34,958 nucleotides of DNA from an uncultured Prevotella sp. (lineage in GTDB: Bacteria > Bacteroidota > Bacteroidia > Bacteroidales > Bacteroidaceae): contig UQKO01000023.1 of assembly GCA_900541575.1 (NCBI GenBank), positions 1 through 34,958 on the forward strand, read 5' to 3'. Numbering within the stretch: the stretch's first letter is position 1; the number at the start of each line of letters is the position of its first letter. The notes below the pieces were generated by a model. It was not told the origin of the DNA, did not search any database, and worked only from the letters and a program-made list of their open reading frames with translations. This document shows positions 25,400 to 33,681 of this stretch, one piece after another. Position numbers and translations under genes: made by a program.

Positions 25400-26206
25400 A
25401 TGAAAAAGCTCCTCTTGTTCATCCTGCTCCTGGCGGGCTATATGCAAGCCGGTGCACAGTGTTCATCTAACAACACCGCTTTCAAAAGCGGCGAGACACT
25501 AATCTACGATCTTTACTTCAACTGGAAATTCGTGTGGATAAAAGTAGGTTCTGCTTCCATGAACACCACACAGACCATCTACGGCGGAAAGCCCGCTCTG
25601 CGTACTTATCTCATCACACGCGGCTCGCCTAGAGCCGACAAAATCTTCGTCATGCGCGACACTCTCATGGCTTACACGGGTCTCGATCTCGTGCCGAAAT
25701 ATTATGTGAAGAAGGCTCTCGAGGGGAAAACCTACCGTAAGAATGAAGTGTGGTTCTCCTACCCTGCGGGCAAATGCAACGTAAAGATGCGCTACCAGCG
25801 CGACAGTCTCGCCCCGCAGCATAACAGCCACTCCAGCAAGTATTGTGCTTACGACATGATTAGCATGCTCATGCGCGCCCGCTCTTTCTCTGCGGAAGGA
25901 ATGAAGAAAGGGCATCGCATCAACTTCCTCATGGCCGACGGCCACACGTGCGAATGGAAAAGTATCATCTACCGAGGAAAGAGCACATTTAAGATAGAAC
26001 ACACAAATACAAAGTATCGTTGTCTCGTTTTCTCTTTTGTAGAGAAAGAAAATGGCAAGGAAAAAGACATTGTAACATTCTATATCACAGACGATAAGAA
26101 CCACTTGCCCGTGCGTCTCGACATGAATCTCAATTTCGGCACAGCCAAAGCATTTCTCTCTGGTGCACGCGGCCTCAGAAATCCGCAAACGGCGAAAATT
26201 AAGTAG
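25400..26206 (+). CDS. DUF3108 family exported protein
   Basis: A 268-residue protein with a signal peptide (MKKLLLFILLLAGYMQAGAQ, cut before C21 or near it; the Cys could also make it a lipoprotein). The mature part matches DUF3108: FKSGETLIYDLYFNWKFVWI at the start, then a beta-rich body resembling an LolA/LolB-like half barrel in other members. The function of the family is not established. It is the last gene of the GH3 operon and ends before a strong bidirectional terminator. Confidence 0.85.
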   Translation: MKKLLLFILLLAGYMQAGAQCSSNNTAFKSGETLIYDLYFNWKFVWIKVGSASMNTTQTIYGGKPALRTYLITRGSPRADKIFVMRDTLMAYTGLDLVPKYYVKKALEGKTYRKNEVWFSYPAGKCNVKMRYQRDSLAPQHNSHSSKYCAYDMISMLMRARSFSAEGMKKGHRINFLMADGHTCEWKSIIYRGKSTFKIEHTNTKYRCLVFSFVEKENGKEKDIVTFYITDDKNHLPVRLDMNLNFGTAKAFLSGARGLRNPQTAKIK

Positions 26207-26324
26207 CTACATTCTCTGATGAAATCGTTTGCATCGGCAATGTATCATATCCGAGCATGAAATAGATGCAAGGAAAGGGTATCAAAATCATACGCTCTTT
26301 ACATAGATACCCCACGAATTAGAA

Positions 26325-26362
26325 AGCATCCCATACAAGCCATATTGTATGGGATGCTTTTT
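26325..26362. terminator. Bidirectional terminator between DUF3108 and acyltransferase genes
   Basis: AGCATCCCATACAA (26325-26338) and TTGTATGGGATGCT (26345-26358) form a perfect 14-bp stem with a 6-nt loop, followed on + by a T run to 26362. On the minus strand it is followed by GCTTTCTAATT, so it may also end the convergent acyltransferase transcript. Confidence 0.88.
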
Positions 26363-26420
26363 CTCCCCTACCCTTTCTATGGAGCTCCTAAAGAAAATCG
26401 GGGATTTTTCTCTTCGGCTT

Positions 26421-27593
26421 TTAACGACGATCCCCCGTGAGCCAGCCTGTAATGCGTGGAAAGAATCGCTGCGCAAGGAGATAAAGTCCTAAGCAAATGG
26501 CGATGGTGAGGAAAGGCGCTACAACATACTTTAATGATTGTGCCCACCATGCGTCAGTACGCAGTAGATGATTGAGCAAATTGTACGTAACACCATTGAC
26601 CAACATCGTATGAATGGCATAAATAAAGAAGCAACTCTTCACAAGCAAACTATTGGGACGAGCGCCACGTTGAACCATGCGAGATGCAATGCAAAAGGCA
26701 CTGATGGTGCCTGAAAGTTCAAAGAAAGGTTCAAGCATAAAGCCCGTAGCTGTGTTCATACCATTATAACGTACCATAAAGGGCAACAATATGAGTGTGA
26801 AGACATAGGCAGGCCATTCCACACGACGAACAGCGTTGACGAGGTTCTTCCCACTGATGCTCAACCACGTTCCCATGGAAAACCAAAACACGGCTTGCAC
26901 CCCTAACCCATGAATAAGAGGGAACACGCCACTCACGTAGCACAGAGCGAGCAAAGCCACTCCCCATGCGTGAGTATGCTTTATCCACCACCACACCACG
27001 GGCGAAAGTAGCTGCACCACAATGAGATCACGCAGGAACCACAACGGAGGATTGATTGGACGTGTGGCGGACACGGCATAGCCCAACCAGTTGGTGTGGT
27101 CATCACCCCACGTAAAGATGTCCCAAAGCCAATGCATTCCCTGCATGTGTTGCCATAAGATAGAGAAATCAAGACTATGCGTTGACATATAGCCGCGCGC
27201 CATAGCCACGAGAGTAAGATAGACTAGAGCGATTATGTTCCAGAGAATATAGGGAAGAATAAGCGTGTGCCATCGGCTACGCGTTTTTCGTTTGTAGACA
27301 GATTGCGTAAGTACAGGCACATTAAGGAAATAAAGAAAGCCCGAGATAAGAAAAAAGGTAGGCACGGCCACACTGGTCAGGACGTTGGACATCACGATAC
27401 GCAATAGATTGAAAAAATCTGTGCCTGCAAAGTGGGCATAATCAGGCAGAGCAATCGTGGGCTCCCCCTTGGAATGAATGAACACCACGGCAAGTGCCAT
27501 GGGAAAACGCAGATAATCTATTGTAACCGATTGTAAGCTCTGAGCATCAAGCATCTTACCTTGAAGTGAAGCCTTGGTACGGGATAATGACAT
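26421..27593 (-). CDS. Acyltransferase family 3 membrane protein
   Basis: A 390-residue integral membrane protein with about ten hydrophobic segments, matching the Acyltransferase_3/OafA-like family that transfers acetyl or other acyl groups to surface glycans or lipids. The N-terminal signature DYLRFPMALAVVFIH carries the conserved Arg29 and His40, and NPPLWFLRDLIVVQLL is the usual second family block. No glycan biosynthesis genes lie beside it, so the acceptor cannot be inferred. The start at 27593 gives a short soluble N-terminus; M14 is an alternative. It ends 60 bp before the terminator shared with the DUF3108 gene. Confidence 0.88.
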   Translation of the reverse strand: MSLSRTKASLQGKMLDAQSLQSVTIDYLRFPMALAVVFIHSKGEPTIALPDYAHFAGTDFFNLLRIVMSNVLTSVAVPTFFLISGFLYFLNVPVLTQSVYKRKTRSRWHTLILPYILWNIIALVYLTLVAMARGYMSTHSLDFSILWQHMQGMHWLWDIFTWGDDHTNWLGYAVSATRPINPPLWFLRDLIVVQLLSPVVWWWIKHTHAWGVALLALCYVSGVFPLIHGLGVQAVFWFSMGTWLSISGKNLVNAVRRVEWPAYVFTLILLPFMVRYNGMNTATGFMLEPFFELSGTISAFCIASRMVQRGARPNSLLVKSCFFIYAIHTMLVNGVTYNLLNHLLRTDAWWAQSLKYVVAPFLTIAICLGLYLLAQRFFPRITGWLTGDRR

Positions 27594-27783
27594 AGGAGAG
27601 AAAAGGATACGGGGTGAGAAGAGGATAAATTAACAAGTTGATGAGAAGAGAGGTATGTGTCAATGACTGAGGAAAGATTCATTTCCCGAAAAGCTTGGTA
27701 TACACACAGATTGAATATTGGCCACATTCTTTTCTGTGTTCTTTCTGCCCTTTATCTCCTCACCCACCGAGTGTCAGTGTTTC

Positions 27784-29298
27784 TTAATCTTTAATATATT
27801 CGCTCCAATCAACAAGGCGCATATCGCCCTTTCGACGATAGGTATCGTGCATGGCAAAGGCAGCAGAGAGAATATGATGGGTGTGACCGCCATAGGCGCC
27901 AGCCAGACGCATGTATTCACGAAGAATAGGACGATAGTCGGGATGAGCTATAGCTATAAGAGCCTCGGCTTTCTCAAGTGCAGACTTATTGCGAAGGTCG
28001 GCCACACCATATTCTGTCACGATGGCATCGACATAGTGCTCCGTATGGTCAACGTGTGAGCAGAAAGGCACTATGCTACTGATGCGACCATCCTTAGCTG
28101 TAGAGCCACAGGTGAAGGTGGCTAGCATGGAATTACACGTAAAGTCGCACGAGCCGCCCACACCATTCATCATCTTCGTACCACCGACCTTCGTGGAATT
28201 TACATGGCCGTAGATATCTACTTCAATGGCTGTATTGAGCGAACATACGCCTAGTCGGGCTATAATCTCAGGACAGTTGGATATCTCCGACGGACGCAAC
28301 AGAAGGCGTCCGCGATAGTCGTTCATGTTGTTATAAAGATCTTGTAAATGGTCAGGACTTAGCGTAAGGGCTCCCGTAGAGGCGGCCATTACCCTACCCT
28401 CTCTAATCAAGCGCATGGGCTCTTCTTGCAACACCTCCGTATAGATGGAAAAATTGGGCACTTCCTTCGACTCGCCCAAGGCTCCTATCACAGCGTTGGC
28501 ACCACTGCCCACACCACTTTGGAGAATGAGTTTGTTGCGAAAGATATAGCCTTGTTGCATGTTCCACACGAGGAAATCCGCAGTATGGCGTCCGATGGCT
28601 TGCGTCACCTCGTTGGCGGGATTCATGGAACGAGCTTCGTCGGGCAGATGAGTCATAACGATGCCTTTTACGCGCTCAGGCGATACTTCAATATAGGGAA
28701 GACCTATGATTTCGATGGGTTGCGTGATACGTATAGGTGCACGGAACCAAGGATCCTCTATCTCATAAATGTCGTGCATACCGATGATGCGCGTACTGTG
28801 CCAAGTGTTGAGCTCTATAAATACGCCCTTCTCGGCCAAACGGCAGATAGTGGGAGCTATGCCAATGCCTGCTGTGAGATAAATGCGCAACTTGCCGCGT
28901 ACCTCCTGCACATCGCAAGCCTCTATAATACCCCAACTGATGCGTCCCGTAAGTCCCTGGCGCAGGTGCGAGGCATTGTCTGAAAGATTGAGATCGGTGT
29001 AGCGCACTCTACCCGAATTATAAGCTCTACGCATTTCAGGATTGACACTAAAAGGCAAGCGACGATCCACTGCGTCGGCCGCAGCGAGTTCTCCATCGCA
29101 GCTAGCGCCTATCGAGGCTCCCGTCACCACATTCACTTTGAAAGCCCTACCCTCTTCATGTTCTTTGCGAGCGCGCTGAGCCAATGCAGGCGTGATTACC
29201 TTGGGTGATCCTGCTGGACCAAAACCTCCCACGGCCAAAAGGTCGCCATTCTCTATCATTGATGCTGCTTCGGCAGCGGTTATTTCGGGTACTATCAT
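27784..29298 (-). CDS. Acetyl-CoA hydrolase / succinyl-CoA:acetate CoA-transferase family
   Basis: A 504-residue class I CoA-transferase of the Ach1/Cat1/AarC group, which moves CoA between acetate and succinate or other short acids; in fermenting Bacteroidales this would serve acetate or succinate formation. The catalytic glutamate is likely E288 in IYTEVLQE; the glycine-rich SGVGSGANAVIG (261-272) and GVGGSCDFT loops fit the family. The frame is open to 29412, but MIVPEITAAEAASMI at 29298 fits the fold start, and a -7 box at 29334-29341 lies between the two candidate starts, which supports 29298. Exact CoA acceptor unknown. Confidence 0.92.
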   Translation of the reverse strand: MIVPEITAAEAASMIENGDLLAVGGFGPAGSPKVITPALAQRARKEHEEGRAFKVNVVTGASIGASCDGELAAADAVDRRLPFSVNPEMRRAYNSGRVRYTDLNLSDNASHLRQGLTGRISWGIIEACDVQEVRGKLRIYLTAGIGIAPTICRLAEKGVFIELNTWHSTRIIGMHDIYEIEDPWFRAPIRITQPIEIIGLPYIEVSPERVKGIVMTHLPDEARSMNPANEVTQAIGRHTADFLVWNMQQGYIFRNKLILQSGVGSGANAVIGALGESKEVPNFSIYTEVLQEEPMRLIREGRVMAASTGALTLSPDHLQDLYNNMNDYRGRLLLRPSEISNCPEIIARLGVCSLNTAIEVDIYGHVNSTKVGGTKMMNGVGGSCDFTCNSMLATFTCGSTAKDGRISSIVPFCSHVDHTEHYVDAIVTEYGVADLRNKSALEKAEALIAIAHPDYRPILREYMRLAGAYGGHTHHILSAAFAMHDTYRRKGDMRLVDWSEYIKD

Positions 29299-29333
29299 TG
29301 TTAAGGACAGTTTATATTGTTTGTTTTGAACTG

Positions 29334-29378
29334 CAAATATACAAAGAATGCTGCATACCCGTATATGATATGCAGCAT
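29334..29378 (-). promoter_or_regulatory. CoA-transferase promoter with an adjoining dyad
   Basis: The minus strand has TATATTTG (29334-29341), a TAnnTTTG match, giving a leader of about 29 nt. Directly upstream is a perfect 10-bp inverted repeat, ATGCTGCATA (29348-29357) and TATGCAGCAT (29369-29378), spaced by 11 bp. It covers the -33 region, as an operator would, but could instead be the end of the upstream lipoprotein transcript. Confidence 0.5.
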
Positions 29379-29467
29379 TTTTCAAGTTGTATTGCATAAA
29401 CATTGCATACAACCGAGTTTTTACTATTCGCGATGATATTCCTACTCAGCACGATGAGATGTAAAGA

Positions 29468-30220
29468 TTAGTGGCTCAATCCTTTATTGATGGCATCAGA
29501 GAGCTTTTGAGCTCCTTTTTGCATAGCAGCATCAGCTTGTTTATTTGCTCTTTCCACTGCTGCATTAGCTTTCGACTTCGCATTGTTTACGGCTTTCGTC
29601 TCGGCCGCCTTGGCATCGGCTTTCACCTTATTAGCTGCATGTGTGGCTGCTTGTGTGGCAGCGGCTTTAGCGGCAGCAGGAGCATTTTTAGCGGCAGTCT
29701 CGGCTGCTTTGGCTGCGGCCTTAATAGCTTCTCCATCGGTCACTGCAGCTTCAGCAGCACCCTGAGCGGCTTGCTTTACAGAAGCGGGGGCATTGACAAT
29801 GGCATTTACTGCGCTAGCTACTGTGACACTTTGTGGGTCAATGCTTTTAAGCTTGTCAGCATTCTGTGAGAGATAGCTTTGAAGTTTAGAAGCATAAGCT
29901 TTAGCTGCTTCCTGATTACCAGAAGCTTGGAGTTCCTGAATCTTTTGTTTCACCTGATTGATGGTCTGCTTCACCTGCTCTGGATTTTCTTGTCCTTTAG
30001 CTGTGGCAGCATTGAGTTGGGCAATGGCTTCATCGGCCGCTGAGGAAGCAGCTTCAGGAGTGGTTTCCAGAGCAGAAGCATTATCGGCACTAGCGGAGTC
30101 AGAAACTACGGCAGAAGTGTCTGCATTATTCTCAGCATCGCTCGTTTTGTTTCCACCACAAGCAGTCGTGATGATGGTAAGCGCAGCAAAGGTTGCTGCC
30201 ACAAAAAGAAATTTCTTCAT
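29468..30220 (-). CDS. Ala-rich helical lipoprotein
   Basis: A 250-residue predicted lipoprotein: signal sequence 1-20 with lipobox TTAC and Cys21. The mature protein has a Ser/Ala/Asp-rich linker (22-65), a Gln-rich helical stretch (about 66-125, EQVKQTINQVKQKIQEL) and then a long Ala/Lys-rich segment (about 140-245) with repeated KAAE/AAKA and heptad-like spacing. It resembles coiled-coil or histone-H1-like low-complexity proteins in composition only, and no family is recognised. It may be a periplasmic rod or spacer anchored to the outer membrane. It stands as a monocistronic gene or follows SufE (93 bp gap). Confidence 0.75.
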   Translation of the reverse strand: MKKFLFVAATFAALTIITTACGGNKTSDAENNADTSAVVSDSASADNASALETTPEAASSAADEAIAQLNAATAKGQENPEQVKQTINQVKQKIQELQASGNQEAAKAYASKLQSYLSQNADKLKSIDPQSVTVASAVNAIVNAPASVKQAAQGAAEAAVTDGEAIKAAAKAAETAAKNAPAAAKAAATQAATHAANKVKADAKAAETKAVNNAKSKANAAVERANKQADAAMQKGAQKLSDAINKGLSH

Positions 30221-30313
30221 TGTATGCTTGTATTTAAGAGAGGTTCGGATAAAATGACTAGCCTAAAGGAATCTGCTTAGAATGATAAAAACAAAAGAGG
30301 ATAGGGGGACATA

Positions 30314-30742
30314 TTAAGCCTCGGCTAGTTTTGTTTTGTAAGCCAAGGCATACATGCGCACCTGCTTAATCATAGCCAACAATCCATTGGAGCGGGTAGG
30401 AGAGAGGTGTTCCGTGAGTCCTATCTTATCAATGAAATAGAGCTTCGCATCGAGGATTTCCTGTGGCGTATGATGATTCACTACACGAATCACAAGCGAC
30501 ACTATACCCTTCACAATGAGGGCGTCACTCTCAGCACGGAAGTCGAGCACGCCGTTGTGTTCTTCGCATACTATCCACACGCGACTCTGACAACCATCTA
30601 TGAGATTTTGATCGGTCTTATCAGCAGCGGGTAGGGGAGACTGTTCTTCGCCTAAGTCAATGAGTAACTGATAACGATCCATCCAATCGTCTAGTTCGCA
30701 AAATTCTTCAATAATCTCGTCTTGTGTTTCGTTGATAGTCAT
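30314..30742 (-). CDS. sufE: SufE family sulfur-transfer protein
   Basis: A 142-residue SufE protein, which accepts persulfide sulfur from a SufS-type cysteine desulfurase and hands it on for Fe-S cluster assembly. The active Cys51 lies in LIDGCQSRVW, the family signature; RSNGLLAMIKQVR near the C-terminus is also typical. No suf genes are adjacent, so the partner desulfurase must be elsewhere. On the upstream side a large inverted repeat (30758-30846) separates it from the M28 gene. Confidence 0.93.
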   Translation of the reverse strand: MTINETQDEIIEEFCELDDWMDRYQLLIDLGEEQSPLPAADKTDQNLIDGCQSRVWIVCEEHNGVLDFRAESDALIVKGIVSLVIRVVNHHTPQEILDAKLYFIDKIGLTEHLSPTRSNGLLAMIKQVRMYALAYKTKLAEA

Positions 30743-30757
30743 GTGTTTTCGTTTTAT

Positions 30758-30846
30758 AGTTTGGAGATTTTAGGTTATGAGGTTATAAAGTTTCAATCAA
30801 AAGCTAAAGGAAACATTATAATCTTGTAACCTAAAAACTCCAAACT
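30758..30846. repeat. 31-bp near-perfect inverted repeat with 27-nt loop
   Basis: Arm 1 (30758-30788, starting AGTTTGGAG) and arm 2 (30816-30846, ending CTCCAAACT) match at 27 of 31 positions. In + strand RNA three of the four differences are G-U pairs, leaving a single A-A mismatch. The element fills most of the 109-bp gap between the M28 and sufE genes. It has no T run on the minus strand, so it is not a standard terminator; a MITE-like remnant or RNA processing structure are options. Confidence 0.85.
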
Positions 30847-30851
30847 TATTA

Positions 30852-31847
30852 TTATTGTTCTGAAAGAAACTGCAGCAAAGTTTGTCCCACTCCGCGAAGG
30901 GTCTCTTTTGATATATTAGCAGGAGTATCGGAGGTGGTGTGCCAGGTGGCACCAAAAGAATGTTCGCCTTCAATAAAGGGAATAATGTCGATAGTGGGAA
31001 TGCCTGCAATTTCGTTCATCGGCACGTGGTCGTCCTGTGCATAGCCACCATCTAGGCATTGGAAGAGTGTGGAAGCCCCTGCACGTGTTGCAGCATCCCA
31101 TACGCGAACCATCACATCGCGAGCATATCGCATACTTATGCCTTCATAGGCAAAGCGAGCATCTTGTCCACCTACCATGTCGAGCAATATACCGAAGCGA
31201 GCTTTGTAGCCTTCCTTATGAGGATGAGCAGCCCAGTATTGCGATCCGAGACACCAGTCGGATCCATCTTGCGGATCTTTGTCAGAGGCCCAATAAGGGA
31301 CGCCGTAGTCCTCTGAATCAAAACAGATGAAGTCTATGCCCACGTTGGGCTTTAGTTCATTGAGGTGGCGGGCCACTTCGAGCATTACGGCCACGCCACT
31401 AGCCCCATCATTGGCCGCCATGACGGGTTCATGGTGTTTTGTAGAATCGGGATCCGCATCGGCCCAAGGACGGCTTTCCCAATGCGTACAAATGATAATG
31501 CGATCTGCAACTTCAGGACGATAAGAGGCAATGATATTGCGCGTGTGAAGCGTTTTTCCGTCCCATGCGGTTTGATTCGTTTTTTGCTCAGTAACCTCCA
31601 ATCCAAGGGCTTTAAAGGCATTTACGATATAGTCGCCACAAAGGTCGTGCGCAGTAGAGTTGGGCACACGCGGACCGAAACTGCATTGCTTTTCCACAGA
31701 GATGAAAGCCGAATCGGCATTAAACTGCACTTGGGTCACTGCCGTAGTATCCGTATCGGTTTCATGTTCCGACGATTTCTGACTCTTGCAGCCCATTAGA
31801 GAAAGAGCCGAGAGCACACTTATCATTATTGTAAATAAATATTTCAT
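30852..31847 (-). CDS. M28-fold lipoprotein, probable glutaminyl-peptide cyclotransferase
   Basis: A 331-residue predicted lipoprotein (lipobox LMGC, Cys20) with an M28/glutaminyl cyclase fold. Type II glutaminyl cyclases are known from oral Bacteroidales and convert N-terminal Gln of exported proteins to pyroglutamate, common in this phylum because signal peptidase often leaves Gln at +1. The likely zinc ligands are D147 (MAANDGASG), D180 (FDSEDYG, with catalytic E179 beside it) and H303 (TWHTTSD); D223 and H274 (QDDHVP) are further active-site candidates. CTHWESRPWADAD is the conserved block before them. An aminopeptidase of the same fold is the alternative, so activity needs a test. It is 44 bp after the fused dipeptidase gene and probably co-transcribed. 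Confidence 0.85.
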   Translation of the reverse strand: MKYLFTIMISVLSALSLMGCKSQKSSEHETDTDTTAVTQVQFNADSAFISVEKQCSFGPRVPNSTAHDLCGDYIVNAFKALGLEVTEQKTNQTAWDGKTLHTRNIIASYRPEVADRIIICTHWESRPWADADPDSTKHHEPVMAANDGASGVAVMLEVARHLNELKPNVGIDFICFDSEDYGVPYWASDKDPQDGSDWCLGSQYWAAHPHKEGYKARFGILLDMVGGQDARFAYEGISMRYARDVMVRVWDAATRAGASTLFQCLDGGYAQDDHVPMNEIAGIPTIDIIPFIEGEHSFGATWHTTSDTPANISKETLRGVGQTLLQFLSEQ

Positions 31848-31891
31848 GAGATATAAAATGTAATTACTGTTTCACATAGTGCACTAGTGCC

Positions 31892-33652
31892 TCAGAGCAG
31901 ACTGCTTTGTTTCTGACATTGACGCATCACACGCAAGAAGTTTCCTCCCCATACCTTCTGAAGTTCAACGGGAGTAAGCCCTTCGGCCAATAGAAGACGC
32001 GTGAAGTTAATCAATTCGGAAGCGGAAGCACAGCCTGGAACTCCACCATCGCCATCGAAATCAGTGCCTATGCCCACGTGGTCGATACCCGCCACGCTAA
32101 TCATATGCATAAGATGACGCACACCATCGCGGATGGTAGCTTGCACGCCCTCTTCCTCCAAGCGAAGGAAACCATGATAGAGCGTCACCTGCGCTACGCC
32201 ACCAGCCTCGGCAAGAGCACGAAGTTGGTCGTCGGTGAGATTTCGCGGATGATTACACATGGCACGGCTTGAAGCGTGCGAACAGACAATCGGGGTAGAA
32301 CTGGCCTCGAGCGCATCGTAGAATGAAGTCTCTGCAGCATGGCTCAAGTCTACCATCAATCCGCAGCGATTCATCTCCGCTACTACCTCTCGACCATAAG
32401 CCGACAATCCGCCATGCTCACCCGTGGAACGGCGAGCAGAGTCGCAGATATCGTTGTCGCCATTGTGGCAGAGTGTGATGTAGACCACTCCCATGCGTGC
32501 AAATCTTTCCACATTTATCAAGTCCTTGCCCAGCGCATAGCCATTCTCTATACCACGCATGATAGATAGGCGTCCCGCCATCTTGTTGCGATAGAGGTCG
32601 GCAGGCGTACTAGCAAGACTTACGCCAGGAACTTCCTCCACGCGAGTTTCTATCTCCGTGAGGAGCCTTACTGCCATGTCGGTAGCGGCTTGCGAGGCCT
32701 GTGGCGTGCGTTCGCCTTGCGGTATATAGGCCACCATGATGGACGCATCGAGCATACCCTCACGCATCTTTGGGAAATCCACGAGCAATTGAGGGTCGCG
32801 ACGCGTCAGGGACACGCCTTTGTCGAAGAACATGGGGGTGTCGCAGTGAGAATCGAGCGTAAGCACACTGCGATGCACGTCCTTGGCTCGTCCTTGCTCA
32901 TAAGAAGCTTCTACAAAGGCCTTCATGAGCGGCATCATGCGTTTATCTCCGTCGAGCAAGAAGCATTCGGGGTGCCACTGTACACCCACTATCCAGCGTG
33001 CTTCCTCCGTGCTCTCCATGGCTTCTACTACGCCGTCGGCTGCACGTGCCGTAACGTGGAATCGCTCACCACACTCGCCCACCGCTTGATGATGGAAGGA
33101 GTTTACAGCAAAGCGCTTCCCTAAGAGCCGAGCTATGAGAGAGCCTTCTTCAGCCTCGACAAAGTGGGTAGCCACCCCGCGATCGGCATCTTGCGAATGC
33201 TTGATAAGCTTGGCCTCGGGCATCGAAGTGCTTATATCTTGCTGAATGGTGCCTCCAAGCGCTGCTGCGAGCATCTGTATGCCTCGGCAAATGCCGAGCA
33301 TGGGAAGCTGACGATGGTATGCCAAGCGTATCAAAGCGAGCTCAAACTCATCGCGCTCACGATTGATGCCATGCAGAGCGGGCACAGGATCTTCTCCTAT
33401 TAATATTGGATTGAGATCTGCACCGCCAGAGAGCAAGAGTCCGTCGAGGCGGTCGAGCAACTGCACGAGGTCGGCGTCGGGTTGACGCCGTGGGGGAATT
33501 ACCACAGCTATACCCCCCGCAGCTTCTATTGATCGGAAATAACCAGGCAAGAGTTTGAGTTCTCCATCGCCATAGTTACCCGTAATGCCTATCAGCGGGC
33601 GACGCTCAGTAGCCGCTGCAAGCGCCGCTGTTTCTATTTCTTCTACTTTCAT
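31892..33652 (-). CDS. Fusion: class I glutamine amidotransferase-like hydrolase + M19 membrane-dipeptidase family
   Basis: A 586-residue two-domain protein. Residues about 18-250 match the C26/PuuD group that cleaves gamma-glutamyl bonds: nucleophile C122 in LGICRGIQML, and H227 and E229 in VQWHPE complete the triad. Residues about 262-580 match renal-dipeptidase-like M19 enzymes with all metal ligands: H269 and D271 (DSHCDTP), bridging E369 (MRGIEN), H438 (DLSHA) and H459 (CSHAS). No signal peptide is seen, so it should work in the cytosol. Known activities of the two families suggest sequential hydrolysis of a gamma-glutamyl peptide, then the released dipeptide; that is inference. No stop or frameshift separates the halves. 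Neighbours are DUF4491 (29 bp upstream) and the M28 gene (44 bp downstream). Confidence 0.9.
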   Translation of the reverse strand: MKVEEIETAALAAATERRPLIGITGNYGDGELKLLPGYFRSIEAAGGIAVVIPPRRQPDADLVQLLDRLDGLLLSGGADLNPILIGEDPVPALHGINRERDEFELALIRLAYHRQLPMLGICRGIQMLAAALGGTIQQDISTSMPEAKLIKHSQDADRGVATHFVEAEEGSLIARLLGKRFAVNSFHHQAVGECGERFHVTARAADGVVEAMESTEEARWIVGVQWHPECFLLDGDKRMMPLMKAFVEASYEQGRAKDVHRSVLTLDSHCDTPMFFDKGVSLTRRDPQLLVDFPKMREGMLDASIMVAYIPQGERTPQASQAATDMAVRLLTEIETRVEEVPGVSLASTPADLYRNKMAGRLSIMRGIENGYALGKDLINVERFARMGVVYITLCHNGDNDICDSARRSTGEHGGLSAYGREVVAEMNRCGLMVDLSHAAETSFYDALEASSTPIVCSHASSRAMCNHPRNLTDDQLRALAEAGGVAQVTLYHGFLRLEEEGVQATIRDGVRHLMHMISVAGIDHVGIGTDFDGDGGVPGCASASELINFTRLLLAEGLTPVELQKVWGGNFLRVMRQCQKQSSLL

Positions 33653-33681
33653 TTTTAGTCGTATAACGCCACTTCTGCGCG

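Noticed and set aside
25533..25541. Perfect DnaA-box sequence TGTGGATAA
   Set aside because: It is a single copy inside the DUF3108 coding region, with no cluster or AT-rich unwinding element; not an origin by itself.
29299..29412. CoA-transferase start at 29412
   Set aside because: The added residues are unlike the family and the -7 box at 29334 lies downstream of that start.
29583..29765. Ala-rich open frame opposite the Ala/Lys lipoprotein
   Set aside because: It is the complement of an Ala-codon repeat (GCN/NGC), which stays open on both strands by composition.
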